NCBI GenBank assembly: GCA_027494035.1
Contig: JAOSJQ010000001.1
Location: 2,418,001 to 2,482,000 of the forward strand
Reading direction: 5' to 3'
Source: UTCFX2 sp002050125
Lineage (GTDB): Bacteria; Chloroflexota; Anaerolineae; Anaerolineales; UBA4823
Length of the DNA: 64,000 nucleotides
Below the pieces are notes generated by a model. The model did no database searches. It was given only the letters and a program-made list of their open reading frames with translations, and was not told where the DNA came from. Positions 26,281-37,401 of this stretch are shown here, piece after piece (the first letter of the stretch is position 1; each line of letters starts with the position of its first letter). The translations under genes were made by a program, and so were the position numbers.

Positions 26281-27353
26281 ATGCGCAAGAAAGGTATCCT
26301 CCATTCCCACGCCGGCGCCTGGCAGCTCTGGATTTTGGGCGCGTTCGTGCTTCTGCTGGCTTGCCGCCTGCCGGAGAGCGTGATCGGCGCGCTGCGCCGC
26401 CCGACGGCGGCGCAGCCGCCCACCGCCACCATCACGCCGGTGCGCGTGAACACGGACACGCCGCGCGCGGCTAAGGCAACCAAGACTGCCAGTTCGGAAG
26501 CGCCTGCGCCAACCGCCAGCCCGGTCGATTCGCCCGCCGCGCCGGTTGTAACCGCAGCCGTAACCGAGACGGAGGCTGCGCCGCAAACAACGCCCGAGGC
26601 AACCGCAGACGAACCCCCCTCGTTCCAACCGATACGCCCGCGGGGGGCGCCGCCGAGACCCCGGAAGCTTACCCGCCCGCGCAGGCGCCGACCGCGCCGA
26701 CAGCTTACCCAGGCGCGGCGACCGATGTCCCAGCCTTCAATCCGTACCCGGGTGGAACGACGCCGACCCCGGCGGTTCAAGCGTCCCCTACGCCCGATTT
26801 TGGCAGCCTCCCAACCGATGCTGCTGCGGCAAGCGCGACGGCGGAACCTCTGCCCAGCCCGCCCGGGACCCAGATCACCAGATTTGTCTCGCCTTTGCCC
26901 ACCCGCCCGGCGCAGACCGGCGCGCCTCTTCCAACGTTGACCCGCACGCCGTTCAGCCTGCCCACCCCCACGCCGACCAGCACGGCGACCGCCACGCGCA
27001 CGTCGCTGCCCGCGCCGCCCTGGGTCAACGCCCGGATCGTTGCCACCGACCCGAAAACGGTCGCGCTGGCGGCGGGAAAACCGCAGTTGGTGGAGTTTTT
27101 CGCTTTCTGGAGCGGTCCCAGCCTGGCGCTGGCGCCGATCGTCCAGGGGGTGGAGCGGGAGTTTGCCGGGCGGGTGATTTTCACCTACCTGGATATCGAC
27201 GATCCGGCGGTCCGACCGTTCATGCAGCAATTATTCTTTCGTTACGAACCGCACTTCTTTTTGCTGGACGGGCAGGGTAAGGTGCTGCGCCAATGGCTGG
27301 GGAATGTCACAGCGGATGAACTGCGCCGGGCGCTGGACGAAGCGCTGAGGTAA
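26281..27353 (+). CDS. Lipoprotein with Pro/Thr-rich linker and cysteine-free thioredoxin-like domain, one frameshift
   Basis: The first frame starts at ATG 26281 with a signal sequence ending in a lipobox (LLLAC, Cys28), then a Thr/Pro/Ala-rich stretch. One C is missing in the run 26614-26619. Adding it joins ADEPP to LVPTDTPAGGAAETPE and the frame continues to 27353, giving 358 codons. The C-terminal 100 residues form a thioredoxin-like domain (KPQLVEFFAFWSGPSLALAP, then IFTYLDIDDPAVRPF and EPHFFLLDGQGKVLRQW). The usual W-C-G-P-C is W-S-G-P-S: both cysteines are serine, so it cannot do dithiol chemistry. A scaffold or binding role on the cell surface is inferred. Confidence 0.8.
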
Positions 27354-27386
27354 GAAACGCCTTAATCCAAAATTTATCAGGGGGTC

Positions 27387-27414
27387 TTGACAGGGGTGCC
27401 GTGCGTGATATAAT
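27387..27414 (+). promoter_or_regulatory. Consensus promoter of the copper operon
   Basis: Perfect TTGACA (27387-27392) and TATAAT (27409-27414) with a 16-base spacer. The expected start site falls inside the GC palindrome just downstream, as expected for a repressed strong promoter. Confidence 0.85.
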
Positions 27415-27419
27415 TTCAA

Positions 27420-27443
27420 TACCCCGCCCCCCTGGGGGGGGTA
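27420..27443 (+). promoter_or_regulatory. Candidate CsoR operator
   Basis: A G/C-tract palindrome reading TACCCCGCCCCCC, TG, then a G8 run and TA. CsoR-family operators are pseudo-palindromes of T-A, C-tract and G-tract. It overlaps the transcription start of csoR-copZ-copA, so apo-CsoR would block transcription until copper binds. Confidence 0.75.
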
Positions 27444-27491
27444 GGTCGCTCGGATCAATCTCGCATATCAAGTAGAAATTGTACAGGACCG

Positions 27492-27761
27492 ATGAAAAAC
27501 GATAATTCCCTCCGGCGCTTGAAAACCATTGAAGGTCACGTCCGCGGCATTCAGCGGATGATCCAGGAAGAGGCGTACTGCATCGATGTTATCCGTCAGG
27601 TTCAGGCGGTGCAGGCAGCCCTGAACCGGGTCAGTTCCGAAATCCTGGAAAACCACTTGAACTCCTGTCTGATCACCGCCGTGCGCGGCGAGGACGTCGC
27701 CGAGCGCGAAAGGATGCTCCACGAAATCATCGATGTGTTCGAGACCTCCCAAAAGGTCTGA
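27492..27761 (+). CDS. csoR: CsoR-family copper-sensing repressor
   Basis: An 89-residue all-helical DUF156 protein. The Cu(I) ligand triad is present as C30, H55 and C59 (EEAYCIDVIRQ and ILENHLNSC), matching the Cys-His-Cys of CsoR rather than the set of RcnR or FrmR. CsoR releases its operator when it binds Cu(I). It heads an operon with copZ and copA and lies 48 bases downstream of its probable operator. Confidence 0.94.
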   Translation: MKNDNSLRRLKTIEGHVRGIQRMIQEEAYCIDVIRQVQAVQAALNRVSSEILENHLNSCLITAVRGEDVAERERMLHEIIDVFETSQKV

Positions 27762-27825
27762 GATCCGATCCGAGAACACCGGTCTATCCATATCTACCAA
27801 TTTAACCAAGAAAGGAACTTACCCC

Positions 27826-28032
27826 ATGACGACTGTCACTTATTCCATTCCGAACATTTCCTGCGGGCATTGTGTGCACACGATCCAGAGCGAGCTTTCC
27901 GAGCTGGCGGGCGTGAAATCGGTGGTTGCTAATGCGCAAACCCACCAGGCGACGATCACTTTCGAGCCGCCGGCGAACGAAACGGCGATCAAAGAACTGC
28001 TGTCCTCGATCAATTACCCGGCTGTCAATTAA
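27826..28032 (+). CDS. copZ: CopZ-like copper chaperone (heavy-metal-associated domain)
   Basis: A 68-residue HMA-fold protein with the metal-binding motif C13-G-H-C16 (NISCGHCVHT). It carries Cu(I) in the cytosol to the CopA pump. ATG 27826 follows an AAAGGA and begins the ferredoxin-like fold directly; the longer upstream frame is not conserved-looking. It lies between csoR and copA. Confidence 0.92.
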   Translation: MTTVTYSIPNISCGHCVHTIQSELSELAGVKSVVANAQTHQATITFEPPANETAIKELLSSINYPAVN

Positions 28033-28053
28033 CCTCAGCTCTTAGAGGTGCAA

Positions 28054-30552
<2,499 letters not shown>

Positions 30553-30602
30553 CGCAGAGGACCGCGGCGCAGACCCGCTTCTTAGAGAACCTTAATCTGC
30601 CG

Positions 30603-30636
30603 AAAAATCGATGGCTATTGACCCATCGATTTTTTG
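30603..30636. terminator. Terminator after copA
   Basis: AAAAATCGATGG pairs with CCATCGATTTTT across an 8-base loop. A-tract on one side and T-tract on the other make it potentially bidirectional. Confidence 0.8.
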
Positions 30637-30705
30637 CGGGTATGCTTAACCCGTTTAACGGTAAAAAAGGCGAATTACAGGACCTGCTTAAGCGTCTGAG
30701 TGAAA

Positions 30706-31854
30706 ATGCATCCGAAAAACACAAAAAACGGGCTCGACCCGGCGCCGTTCTCGAACCCCCGGATCTCGCGCGGCGAATTTCTGCGCGTGGCTGCATTAGG
30801 CTTGGGCAGCCTGGCGTTGCGTTCCTGGCGTATGCCGCTCGGTCTGCCGGACTTTCCGAACTACGAGCGCCTGGGGCGGGTGGCGGTCGGTCAGGTGGAG
30901 CTGAAATTGCGTCCCGACCCCGAGAGCCAGACCCTGGGCGTATTATATGAAGACGCGGTCGTACCCTGGCTGCGCGAAGTCGCGGGCGAGCAGTTCGCGT
31001 ATATCTTCAACAACCAGCGCTGGGTGGAGACCCCCAAGGGGTTCATTTACGGTCCCTATTTGCAGCCGGTGTTCAACCGCCCGAACCAGCCCGTGGATTC
31101 CCTCCCGCCTTCTTCGCGCGGTCCCGGCATGTGGGTCGAAGTGACCGTGCCATACGCCGAGGCGCGGCTTGACAAAGGCGCGCCTTCGTCCCACTCCTGG
31201 GCGGAGGCGAAAATGGAGCAGGGTCTCCCGCTGCGCGTGTATTACGGGCAGTCGTTCTGGGTGGATCAGATCCAATCGGGGGAGGGCGGCGTTTTGTACC
31301 GCCTCAACCCCAATTATTACGGCGGGGTGGACATGCTGTGGGTCGCGGCGGAAGCTTTCCGCCCAATCACCGCCGAAGATCTCAAACCGATCTCCCCCGA
31401 AGTTGAAGACAAGCGCGTGGTGATCGACCTGGCGCACCAGACGCTTTCGTGCTTCGAAGGCAGCCGGGAGGTCTATTTTTGCCGCGTCTCGACGGGCGCA
31501 AAATTCGATATGTACGGCAACCCGGTCGATAAATGGTCGACGCCGGTTGGCAAGCACCGCGTGACCCGCAAGTACGTCTCGCTGCAAATGAGCGGCGGCG
31601 CCACCGGCGCCGGGTACGATCTGCCCGGCATCGCCTGGACGTCGATCTTTGCGGTCGGCGGCGTGGCGATCCACTCCACCTTCTGGCACAACAACTACGG
31701 CGACCCAACCTCGCACGGCTGCGTGAACTGCGCGCCCGATGACGCACAATGGATCTTCCGCTGGACTGCGCCCGAGGTGACCTATGACCCTGGCATGGTT
31801 GATGTAACTGTGAGCGGCGAGGCAAGCACGCGAATCGAAGTGGTGGAAGGTTAG
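30706..31854 (+). CDS. L,D-transpeptidase (YkuD domain) 1
   Basis: A 382-residue exported protein. The N-terminus has a possible Tat-like signal (ISRGEFLRVAALGLGSLAL) in which the twin arginine is reduced to R-G. A poorly conserved SH3-like region follows. The YkuD domain spans about 240-365: VVIDLAHQTLSCFEGSREVY, then the catalytic SHGCVN motif and an upstream His in AIHSTFWHN. Such enzymes form 3-3 cross-links in peptidoglycan or attach proteins to it. It lies four bases before its paralogue. The start could also be GTG 30700. Confidence 0.88.
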   Translation: MHPKNTKNGLDPAPFSNPRISRGEFLRVAALGLGSLALRSWRMPLGLPDFPNYERLGRVAVGQVELKLRPDPESQTLGVLYEDAVVPWLREVAGEQFAYIFNNQRWVETPKGFIYGPYLQPVFNRPNQPVDSLPPSSRGPGMWVEVTVPYAEARLDKGAPSSHSWAEAKMEQGLPLRVYYGQSFWVDQIQSGEGGVLYRLNPNYYGGVDMLWVAAEAFRPITAEDLKPISPEVEDKRVVIDLAHQTLSCFEGSREVYFCRVSTGAKFDMYGNPVDKWSTPVGKHRVTRKYVSLQMSGGATGAGYDLPGIAWTSIFAVGGVAIHSTFWHNNYGDPTSHGCVNCAPDDAQWIFRWTAPEVTYDPGMVDVTVSGEASTRIEVVEG

Positions 31855-31858
31855 CCGG

Positions 31859-32947
31859 GTGAGCGCAGACAGATTATCCCGCCGCGGGTTTTTGCAGGCA
31901 GCCGGGCTGGCGTTCGGCGGCTTGCTGCTGCCCGTCCGCGCCCACTCGCACGCCCCCCGGGCGCAGGCGCTGCCGGAGTTCCCGCAAGCCGAGCGGTTGG
32001 GCAGGACGCTGGGCGGCAAAGTGGCGGTGAAGATCCGCCCCGATGAAGAGAGCCAGACCGTCAAAGAACTGTTCGAGGATTCGGTCGTGGTCTGGCTGCG
32101 CGAAGGTGTGGGGTCGCGCCCGCTGTGGATCGATCAACGCTATATGGAAACGCCCGACGGCTACATCTACGCGGCGAACGTGCAGCCGGTGCGCAACCAG
32201 CCCAACGAGCCGCTGCGCGACCTGCGGGGCGCCCCGGGGATGTGGGTCGAGGTCAGCGTGCCCTACGTCGATATCACGCTGGCAAACCCGCCCGGACGGT
32301 CGCCCTGGCTGCAATACACCCCCACGCCGCGCCTGTACTACAGTCAGATCATGTGGGTGGATCAGATTTCCCTCGACGAGCAGGGCGGGGTGCAGTACCG
32401 GCTGAGCGACCGCTACGCCAGCTTTGGCGATTACTTCTGGGCGGATGGGCGGGCGTTCCGCCCGCTCGAACCGGACGAGTTCAGCCCGATCCGTCCCGAA
32501 GTCGAAGATAAGCTGGTGGTCGTCAATCTTGCCGGGCAGACGCTTTCCTGCTTGGAGAACGGGCGCGAGGTTTATTTTTGCCGCGTCTCCACAGGACCGA
32601 AAATCACGAGTTCAGCCAAACCGCAAGGCGAGTGGGCGACCCCGCTGGGCACGCACACCATCTGGCGCAAGCTCGTTTCGGTGCATATGACCGGCGGCAC
32701 CACCGGCGGCGGGTACGACCTGGCGGGCATCGGCTGGACGACGCTTTTTGCCAGCAAAGGGATGGCGATCCACTCCACTTTCTGGCATAATAGCTACGGC
32801 GTGCCGACCTCGCACGGCTGCGTGAACTGCAAGCCCGAAGACGCCCGCTGGATTTTTCGCTGGTGTTTGCCCGTGGTGCCGGCAGAACCCGGCGATGTCA
32901 CCCAAAGCGGGCCCGGCAGCACGCAGGTGTTGGTGCAAGAAAGCTGA
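31859..32947 (+). CDS. L,D-transpeptidase (YkuD domain) 2
   Basis: A 362-residue paralogue of the preceding gene, alike over nearly the full length (ESQTVKELFEDSVVVWLRE versus ESQTLGVLYEDAVVPWLRE). The N-terminus is a good Tat signal: LSRRGFLQAAGLAFGGLLLP followed by a cleavage-like A-Q-A. The catalytic SHGCVN and HSTFWHNSYG motifs are intact. GTG start at 31859, four bases after the first gene's stop. The pair probably arose by tandem duplication and remodels the cell wall. Confidence 0.9.
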   Translation: MSADRLSRRGFLQAAGLAFGGLLLPVRAHSHAPRAQALPEFPQAERLGRTLGGKVAVKIRPDEESQTVKELFEDSVVVWLREGVGSRPLWIDQRYMETPDGYIYAANVQPVRNQPNEPLRDLRGAPGMWVEVSVPYVDITLANPPGRSPWLQYTPTPRLYYSQIMWVDQISLDEQGGVQYRLSDRYASFGDYFWADGRAFRPLEPDEFSPIRPEVEDKLVVVNLAGQTLSCLENGREVYFCRVSTGPKITSSAKPQGEWATPLGTHTIWRKLVSVHMTGGTTGGGYDLAGIGWTTLFASKGMAIHSTFWHNSYGVPTSHGCVNCKPEDARWIFRWCLPVVPAEPGDVTQSGPGSTQVLVQES

Positions 32948-32964
32948 GTTTACAGGAGAAAAGC

Positions 32965-33929
32965 ATGGAATTTACCAATATCGGTATCGGTCTGGCGTTC
33001 TTAGCCGGCTTGGCTTCATTCCTTTCCCCGTGTGTATTTGCGCTGGTACCGGCGTACGTCGGTTACCTGGGGGGCGGTCAGTTGCCACCGCGCGGGTTGG
33101 CAAACACAACCCCTGGGTCCCGCTCAGCCACGGCTTGGCGTTTGTGCTGGGTTTTAGCACGATTTTTATTCTGCTGGGCGTGGCGGCGGCGGCGCTGGGC
33201 GGATTGTTGTACGACGCGCGCATCTGGCTGGCGCGCATCGGCGGCGTGGTGGTGATTATCTTCGGGCTGCACATGACCGGGCTGGTGCGGTTGCGCTTTC
33301 TCGAATACGACCTGCGCCCGCAAAACGCCCCCAATCGCAACCGCGGCTACCTGGCTTCTTTCATCATGGGGATCTTCTTCTCCGCGGGTTGGTCGCCCTG
33401 CGTCGGTCCGATCCTCGGCTCGATCCTGACGCTTTCGCTGAACGGCGGCTCGATCTCACAGGGCGTGGTGCTGCTCAGCGCCTATTCCGCCGGGCTGGCG
33501 ATCCCATTCCTGGTCGCGTCGGTGCAGATCGGTCTGGTGACCACGGCGCTGCGCCGCTACGGCAAAGTGATGCACTATGTCGAAATTGCGATGGGCGTGC
33601 TGCTGCTGGTCGTGGGGGTCATGCTGTTGATGGGGCGGTTCGAACGGTTCGCCCAACTCGGCGCGACCTTCTTCTCGATTTATGACGAGGTTGCGCTGGG
33701 GCGGCTGCTGATTGTCATTCTGTTGGGGCTGATGATCCTGGGGCTGGCGCCGGCGATCATCGCTCGCAGCAAGGGGCGCAGCTTCTTCACCTGGTGGCTG
33801 TTCGGCGCGGCGTTCATCCCGGCGGCGCTGCCCATGGCGCTGATGCTTCCCGCTGAGAGCGAAGAGAAACCCGCCGAACCGGGTTCGGATGGAACGCTCG
33901 AAGCGTCCGGTTCGTCCGAAAACGTTTAA
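32965..33929 (+). CDS. ccdA: CcdA-like thiol-disulfide interchange membrane protein, one frameshift
   Basis: The first frame starts at ATG 32965 behind AGGAGA and gives LASFLSPCVFALVPAYVGYL, the first CcdA cysteine motif. The G run 33069-33074 is one base short. Adding a G leads into GRSVATARVGKHNPWVPLSH and on to the second cysteine motif (FFSAGWSPCVGPILG). The corrected gene has 322 codons with six or more membrane helices and a charged C-terminal tail. CcdA passes electrons from cytosolic thioredoxin across the membrane to TlpA/ResA-type proteins, and such a gene follows at once. Confidence 0.87.
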
Positions 33930-33986
33930 CCCGCGGGTCGAGGATAACGCGCCGGAAAAACCGCCGCTTTGCAGAAGGAGATCAAG

Positions 33987-34571
33987 TTGGCAGCCAAGAA
34001 AAGCTCCAAAACGAAAAAACTGATCGTTGTGGTGGTTGTGGTGTGGATCGGCATCTTTATCGGTGTGGGTGCGATCATCGCGCTGGTGCTTTCGGGGACG
34101 ATCCAACTGGGCGGCTCCAACACCGCTGAGGGGGTTGCCCCGCTGGCGCGGCTCGAAGAAGGCTCGCTGGCGAACGATTTCACGCTCAACGATTTGGAGG
34201 GCGGAAATATTCGCCTGTCCGACTTGCGCGGCAAGCCGGTCGTCTTGAATTACTGGGCTACCTGGTGCGTCCCGTGCGTCGAAGAAATGCCGATGTTCCA
34301 GGCTTATTCAGAACAATACTCAAATTTTACGATGATCGGGATTAATCAGGCGGAGGGCATCGACAAGGTTGCCCCCTTTGTTGAAAGGATGGGGCTCACG
34401 TACCCGGTCCTGCTCGACTTGAACAGCAAAGTGAGCCAGGCGTACAAAGTATTCCTGCTGCCGACCACCTTCTTTATAGATGAAGAAGGGATGATCCGCT
34501 TCCGTCATTACGGGATCATGACGCAGGATCAGTTCCAGTATTATTTGCGGACGCTCGGGGCAGTTGAATGA
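33987..34571 (+). CDS. TlpA/ResA-like extracytoplasmic thioredoxin
   Basis: A 194-residue protein with a Lys-rich N-terminus, one membrane anchor (about 12-36) and a thioredoxin fold with W93-C-V-P-C97 and a cis-Pro loop (LPTTFFIDEEG). TTG 33987 is preferred because AAGGAG sits 7 bases upstream; an in-frame TTG at 33969 would place that sequence inside the gene. It probably receives electrons from CcdA upstream and reduces disulfides outside the cell. It overlaps the next gene by ATGA. Confidence 0.88.
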   Translation: MAAKKSSKTKKLIVVVVVVWIGIFIGVGAIIALVLSGTIQLGGSNTAEGVAPLARLEEGSLANDFTLNDLEGGNIRLSDLRGKPVVLNYWATWCVPCVEEMPMFQAYSEQYSNFTMIGINQAEGIDKVAPFVERMGLTYPVLLDLNSKVSQAYKVFLLPTTFFIDEEGMIRFRHYGIMTQDQFQYYLRTLGAVE

Positions 34572-35560
34572 TCACGGTTACGCTGTACACGCGCCGTGAC
34601 TGCCCTCTGTGCGACGAAACCAAAGACCTGCTCGAAAAGCTCCGCGTGGAGCTTTCGCACCAACTGCTGGAGATCGACATCGAAAGCAGCCCGGCGCTTG
34701 CCAAAGAATATGGTTTGTCCATCCCCGTGGTGGTTGTGGGTCCGTTCCGGCTGAGCGCGCCGATCGGCGAGCAGGAGCTGCGCATTACGCTCGCCGCGGC
34801 TCAGGACCGCGAACGCCACATCCAGATGGTAGAAAACTCGCCCAAGTTGAGGGAGCTGCGCGAGCGTGGGATCTGGACCAAGGCGGACGATATTTCGAAC
34901 TGGTTCTCCAAATACTACATCTGGGTTTTCAACCTGGCGGTGATTCTTTATCTTGGGCTGGCGTTTCTAGCGCCGGTCTTGATGAAAGCGGGCTTGGAAA
35001 CCCCCGCCAATTGGATTTACAAGGGTTACAGCCTGGTGTGCCACCAACTGGCGTTCCGCTCATTTTTCCTGTTTGGCGAGCAGATCGTGTATCCGCGGGC
35101 GGACGCAAACCTGAGCGGGCTGCTCACCTTCGAGGCGGCGACGGGTTTGAGCGAGAGCGCCAACGCCTCCGATATGTTTGCCGCGCGCAACTTCGTGGGC
35201 AACGAAACGCTGGGCTACAAAATTGCGCTCTGCCAGCGCGATGTGATGATCTACCTCAGCATCCTGACGTTCGGGGTTTTGTTCGCCCTGACGCGCTACC
35301 GCATTCCAGCGCTGCCGTGGTATCTCTGGCTGGTGATCGGGATCGCGCCGATCGCGCTGGATGGCTTCAGCCAGCTTTTCAGCCAGCCGCCGCTGAACTT
35401 CCTGCCTTTGCGCGAGAGCACCCCGCAGATCCGCTCGCTGACCGGTTTCTTGTTCGGTTTTACAACCGCCTGGTTCGGCTATCCGATCGTCGAGGAGTCG
35501 ATGCGCGAGACGCGCCAGATCTACGCCGGCAAGTGGGTGCGCACCCGCCGTCCGATCTGA
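34568..35560 (+). CDS. Glutaredoxin-like domain fused to a DUF2085 membrane protein
   Basis: A 330-residue protein. Residues 1-80 form a DUF836/glutaredoxin-like fold with the redox motif C12-P-L-C15 (YTRRDCPLCDETKDLL). Residues about 115-320 are a DUF2085 membrane domain with about five helices and its conserved Cys/His pattern (YSLVCHQLAFRSFFLFG ... KIALCQRDVMIY). The function of DUF2085 is not known. The fusion and the position behind ccdA and a TlpA-like gene point to membrane thiol transfer, with the cytosolic glutaredoxin part feeding the conserved cysteines of the membrane part. That is inference. Confidence 0.82.
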   Translation: MITVTLYTRRDCPLCDETKDLLEKLRVELSHQLLEIDIESSPALAKEYGLSIPVVVVGPFRLSAPIGEQELRITLAAAQDRERHIQMVENSPKLRELRERGIWTKADDISNWFSKYYIWVFNLAVILYLGLAFLAPVLMKAGLETPANWIYKGYSLVCHQLAFRSFFLFGEQIVYPRADANLSGLLTFEAATGLSESANASDMFAARNFVGNETLGYKIALCQRDVMIYLSILTFGVLFALTRYRIPALPWYLWLVIGIAPIALDGFSQLFSQPPLNFLPLRESTPQIRSLTGFLFGFTTAWFGYPIVEESMRETRQIYAGKWVRTRRPI

Positions 35561-35585
35561 GCGATCCTCTGAAGAGAAATTTGCA

Positions 35586-36386
35586 ATGCCTTTCCACCAA
35601 AAAGACACGATCCGCTATCACACGTTTGAATTGCTGGACGACGCGGGCGTCCCGCACGCCTCCATCAGCCGTCAGGGAGGGGTCAGTCCAGAACCCTGGG
35701 CTTCGCTGAACCTGGGCGGCACGGTGGGCGATGAGCGCCCCCGCGTGCTGGAAAATCACCGGCGCGCCTTTCGGGCGTTGAGCCGCCCCTTTGAAAGCCG
35801 CTATGACGCCTGGCAGGTGCACGGGGTCGAGGTGGTCTGCGCGGACGCCCCGCGCCCCATCGACCAGCCCCATGCGCGGGCGGACGCCATCTTGACCGAC
35901 GCGCCCGAGGTGACGGTTTTCATGCGTTTTGCGGACTGCGTCCCGATTTTCCTTTACGATCCGGTGCGCCAGGTGGTTGGGCTGGTGCACGCCGGCTGGA
36001 AAGGCACGGTTAACCAGGCGGCGCGGGTGGCGGTGCAAACTATGGTCGAGCGCTATCGCTCCCAGCCGCGGGATATCCTGGCGGGGATTGGACCTTCGAT
36101 CGGTCCCCATCACTACGAGGTGGGTCCCGAAGTGGTCGAGCTGGTCCGCAAAGCCTTTGGCGCGGACGCCAGCGGGTTGTTGTTGGGGGCGAATGGATCG
36201 GGAGCCAAATCTGCGGTAAAATTCGATCTATGGAACGCCAACCGGCTGTCCCTCGAAGCCGCCGGGGTGCGGCAGATCGAGGTTGCCGAGATTTGTACCG
36301 CTTGTCATCCTGACATGTGGTACTCCCACCGGGGAGAAAACGGAAAAACAGGCCGGTTTGGAGCATTGATCGGTTTATCACGATGA
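35586..36386 (+). CDS. pgeF: PgeF/YfiH-type multicopper-oxidase-like (laccase domain) protein
   Basis: A 266-residue cytosolic protein. Conserved motifs are WQVHG, ADAILTDAPEV, RFADCVPIFLYDP, VHAGWKGT and CTACHPDMWYSHRGENGKTGR. The Cys and two His of these motifs bind the catalytic zinc in family members. Members have been assigned to peptidoglycan editing (removal of mis-added L-Ser) and to purine nucleoside cleavage. Its neighbours yggS, yggT and DUF167 make the usual cluster with pgeF. Confidence 0.9.
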   Translation: MPFHQKDTIRYHTFELLDDAGVPHASISRQGGVSPEPWASLNLGGTVGDERPRVLENHRRAFRALSRPFESRYDAWQVHGVEVVCADAPRPIDQPHARADAILTDAPEVTVFMRFADCVPIFLYDPVRQVVGLVHAGWKGTVNQAARVAVQTMVERYRSQPRDILAGIGPSIGPHHYEVGPEVVELVRKAFGADASGLLLGANGSGAKSAVKFDLWNANRLSLEAAGVRQIEVAEICTACHPDMWYSHRGENGKTGRFGALIGLSR

Positions 36387-37144
36387 AACTGGCGGAGCAA
36401 GACACGATACGCGTCAACTATCAACAGACGCTGGCGAAGATTGCCGAGGCGGCGCGCCGCGCCGGGCGCGACCCCGTCGAAGTCAAGCTGGTGGTTGTGA
36501 CGAAAGGTCATCCGCTCGCAGTCGTTCAAGACGCCATTGCCGCCGGGGCGCGCTGCTTTGGCGAAAATTACGCCGATGAAGGCGCGGCAAAGATCGCCGC
36601 CTTGAAACGCAAAGGTAAGCTGGAATGGCACATGATCGGTCACGTGCAAAGCCGCAAGGCGCGGCTGGTCTGCGAGAATTTCGATTACCTGCACTCGCTC
36701 GACAGCTTGAAGCTGGCGGAGCGCCTGAACCGTTTTGCCGCCGATTCGGGGAGGAAACTGCCCGTGCTGCTGGAATGCAATATGAGCGGCGAGGCGAGCA
36801 AGTTCGGCTGGGCAGCCTGGGACGAGCGCAGTTGGGACGCGCTTGAAGCAGAGTTCGCCCGCACCCTGGAGCTCCCCAACCTGCACGTGCGCGGGCTGAT
36901 GACGATGGCGCCGTTTTTCTTTGAATCTGAGCCAGCCCGACCTTACTTCCGCAGCCTGCGCCGGCTGCGCGATCAGCTTGCCCGCCGCCTGCCAGCCGGA
37001 AGCTGGGATGAGTTGTCGATGGGGATGAGCGGAGATTTCGAAGTCGCAATTCAAGAGGGCGCGACGCTGGTGCGGATCGGCACCGCGATTCTGGGCGCGC
37101 GCCAGATCGTTCATACAAAGACTGAATTGGGAGGACAGGGTTGA
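36383..37144 (+). CDS. yggS: YggS/PROSC-family pyridoxal phosphate homeostasis protein
   Basis: A 253-residue PLP-binding TIM-barrel protein. The PLP lysine is in VVVTKGHP, with EWHMIGHVQSRKA and LSMGMSGDFEVAIQEGATLV typical of the family. It keeps free PLP low and affects amino acid metabolism. ATG 36383 overlaps the pgeF stop by ATGA; the longer frame upstream shadows pgeF. It overlaps yggT by TTGA. Confidence 0.93.
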   Translation: MKLAEQDTIRVNYQQTLAKIAEAARRAGRDPVEVKLVVVTKGHPLAVVQDAIAAGARCFGENYADEGAAKIAALKRKGKLEWHMIGHVQSRKARLVCENFDYLHSLDSLKLAERLNRFAADSGRKLPVLLECNMSGEASKFGWAAWDERSWDALEAEFARTLELPNLHVRGLMTMAPFFFESEPARPYFRSLRRLRDQLARRLPAGSWDELSMGMSGDFEVAIQEGATLVRIGTAILGARQIVHTKTELGGQG

Positions 37145-37401
37145 TTCTAGTCGCTGTGATCATTCATCGTGTCATCCAGGTGTTTATCCTGGTCGTGGTC
37201 GCTCAGGCGATCCTGTCCTTCTTCATGGATCCGTTTCACCCGATCCGCCGGACGATCGACCGGATCGTCGATCCCTTCCTGGCGCCGATCCGCCGCTTTC
37301 TTCCGCCGATTGCCAACCTCGATTTTAGCCCAATCGTGTTGATCATCTTGCTGCAACTGATCGATTCGATCATCTTCCGGCTGCTGAGTTCGCTGGCATG
37401 A
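37141..37401 (+). CDS. yggT: YggT-family small membrane protein
   Basis: An 86-residue protein with two membrane helices around DPFHPIRRTIDRIVDPFLAP, the family hallmark. YggT homologues (YlmG in Gram-positives) take part in cell division or osmotic response. TTG start at 37141 overlapping the yggS stop, and ATGA overlap with the next gene. Confidence 0.9.
   Translation: MILVAVIIHRVIQVFILVVVAQAILSFFMDPFHPIRRTIDRIVDPFLAPIRRFLPPIANLDFSPIVLIILLQLIDSIIFRLLSSLA

Noticed and set aside
25980..27230. Long minus-strand ORF of 416 codons antisense to the Asp-rich and thioredoxin-like genes
   Set aside because: It is a shadow of GC-rich and GAC-repeat coding sequence on the plus strand; the product is Arg/Gly/Val low complexity.
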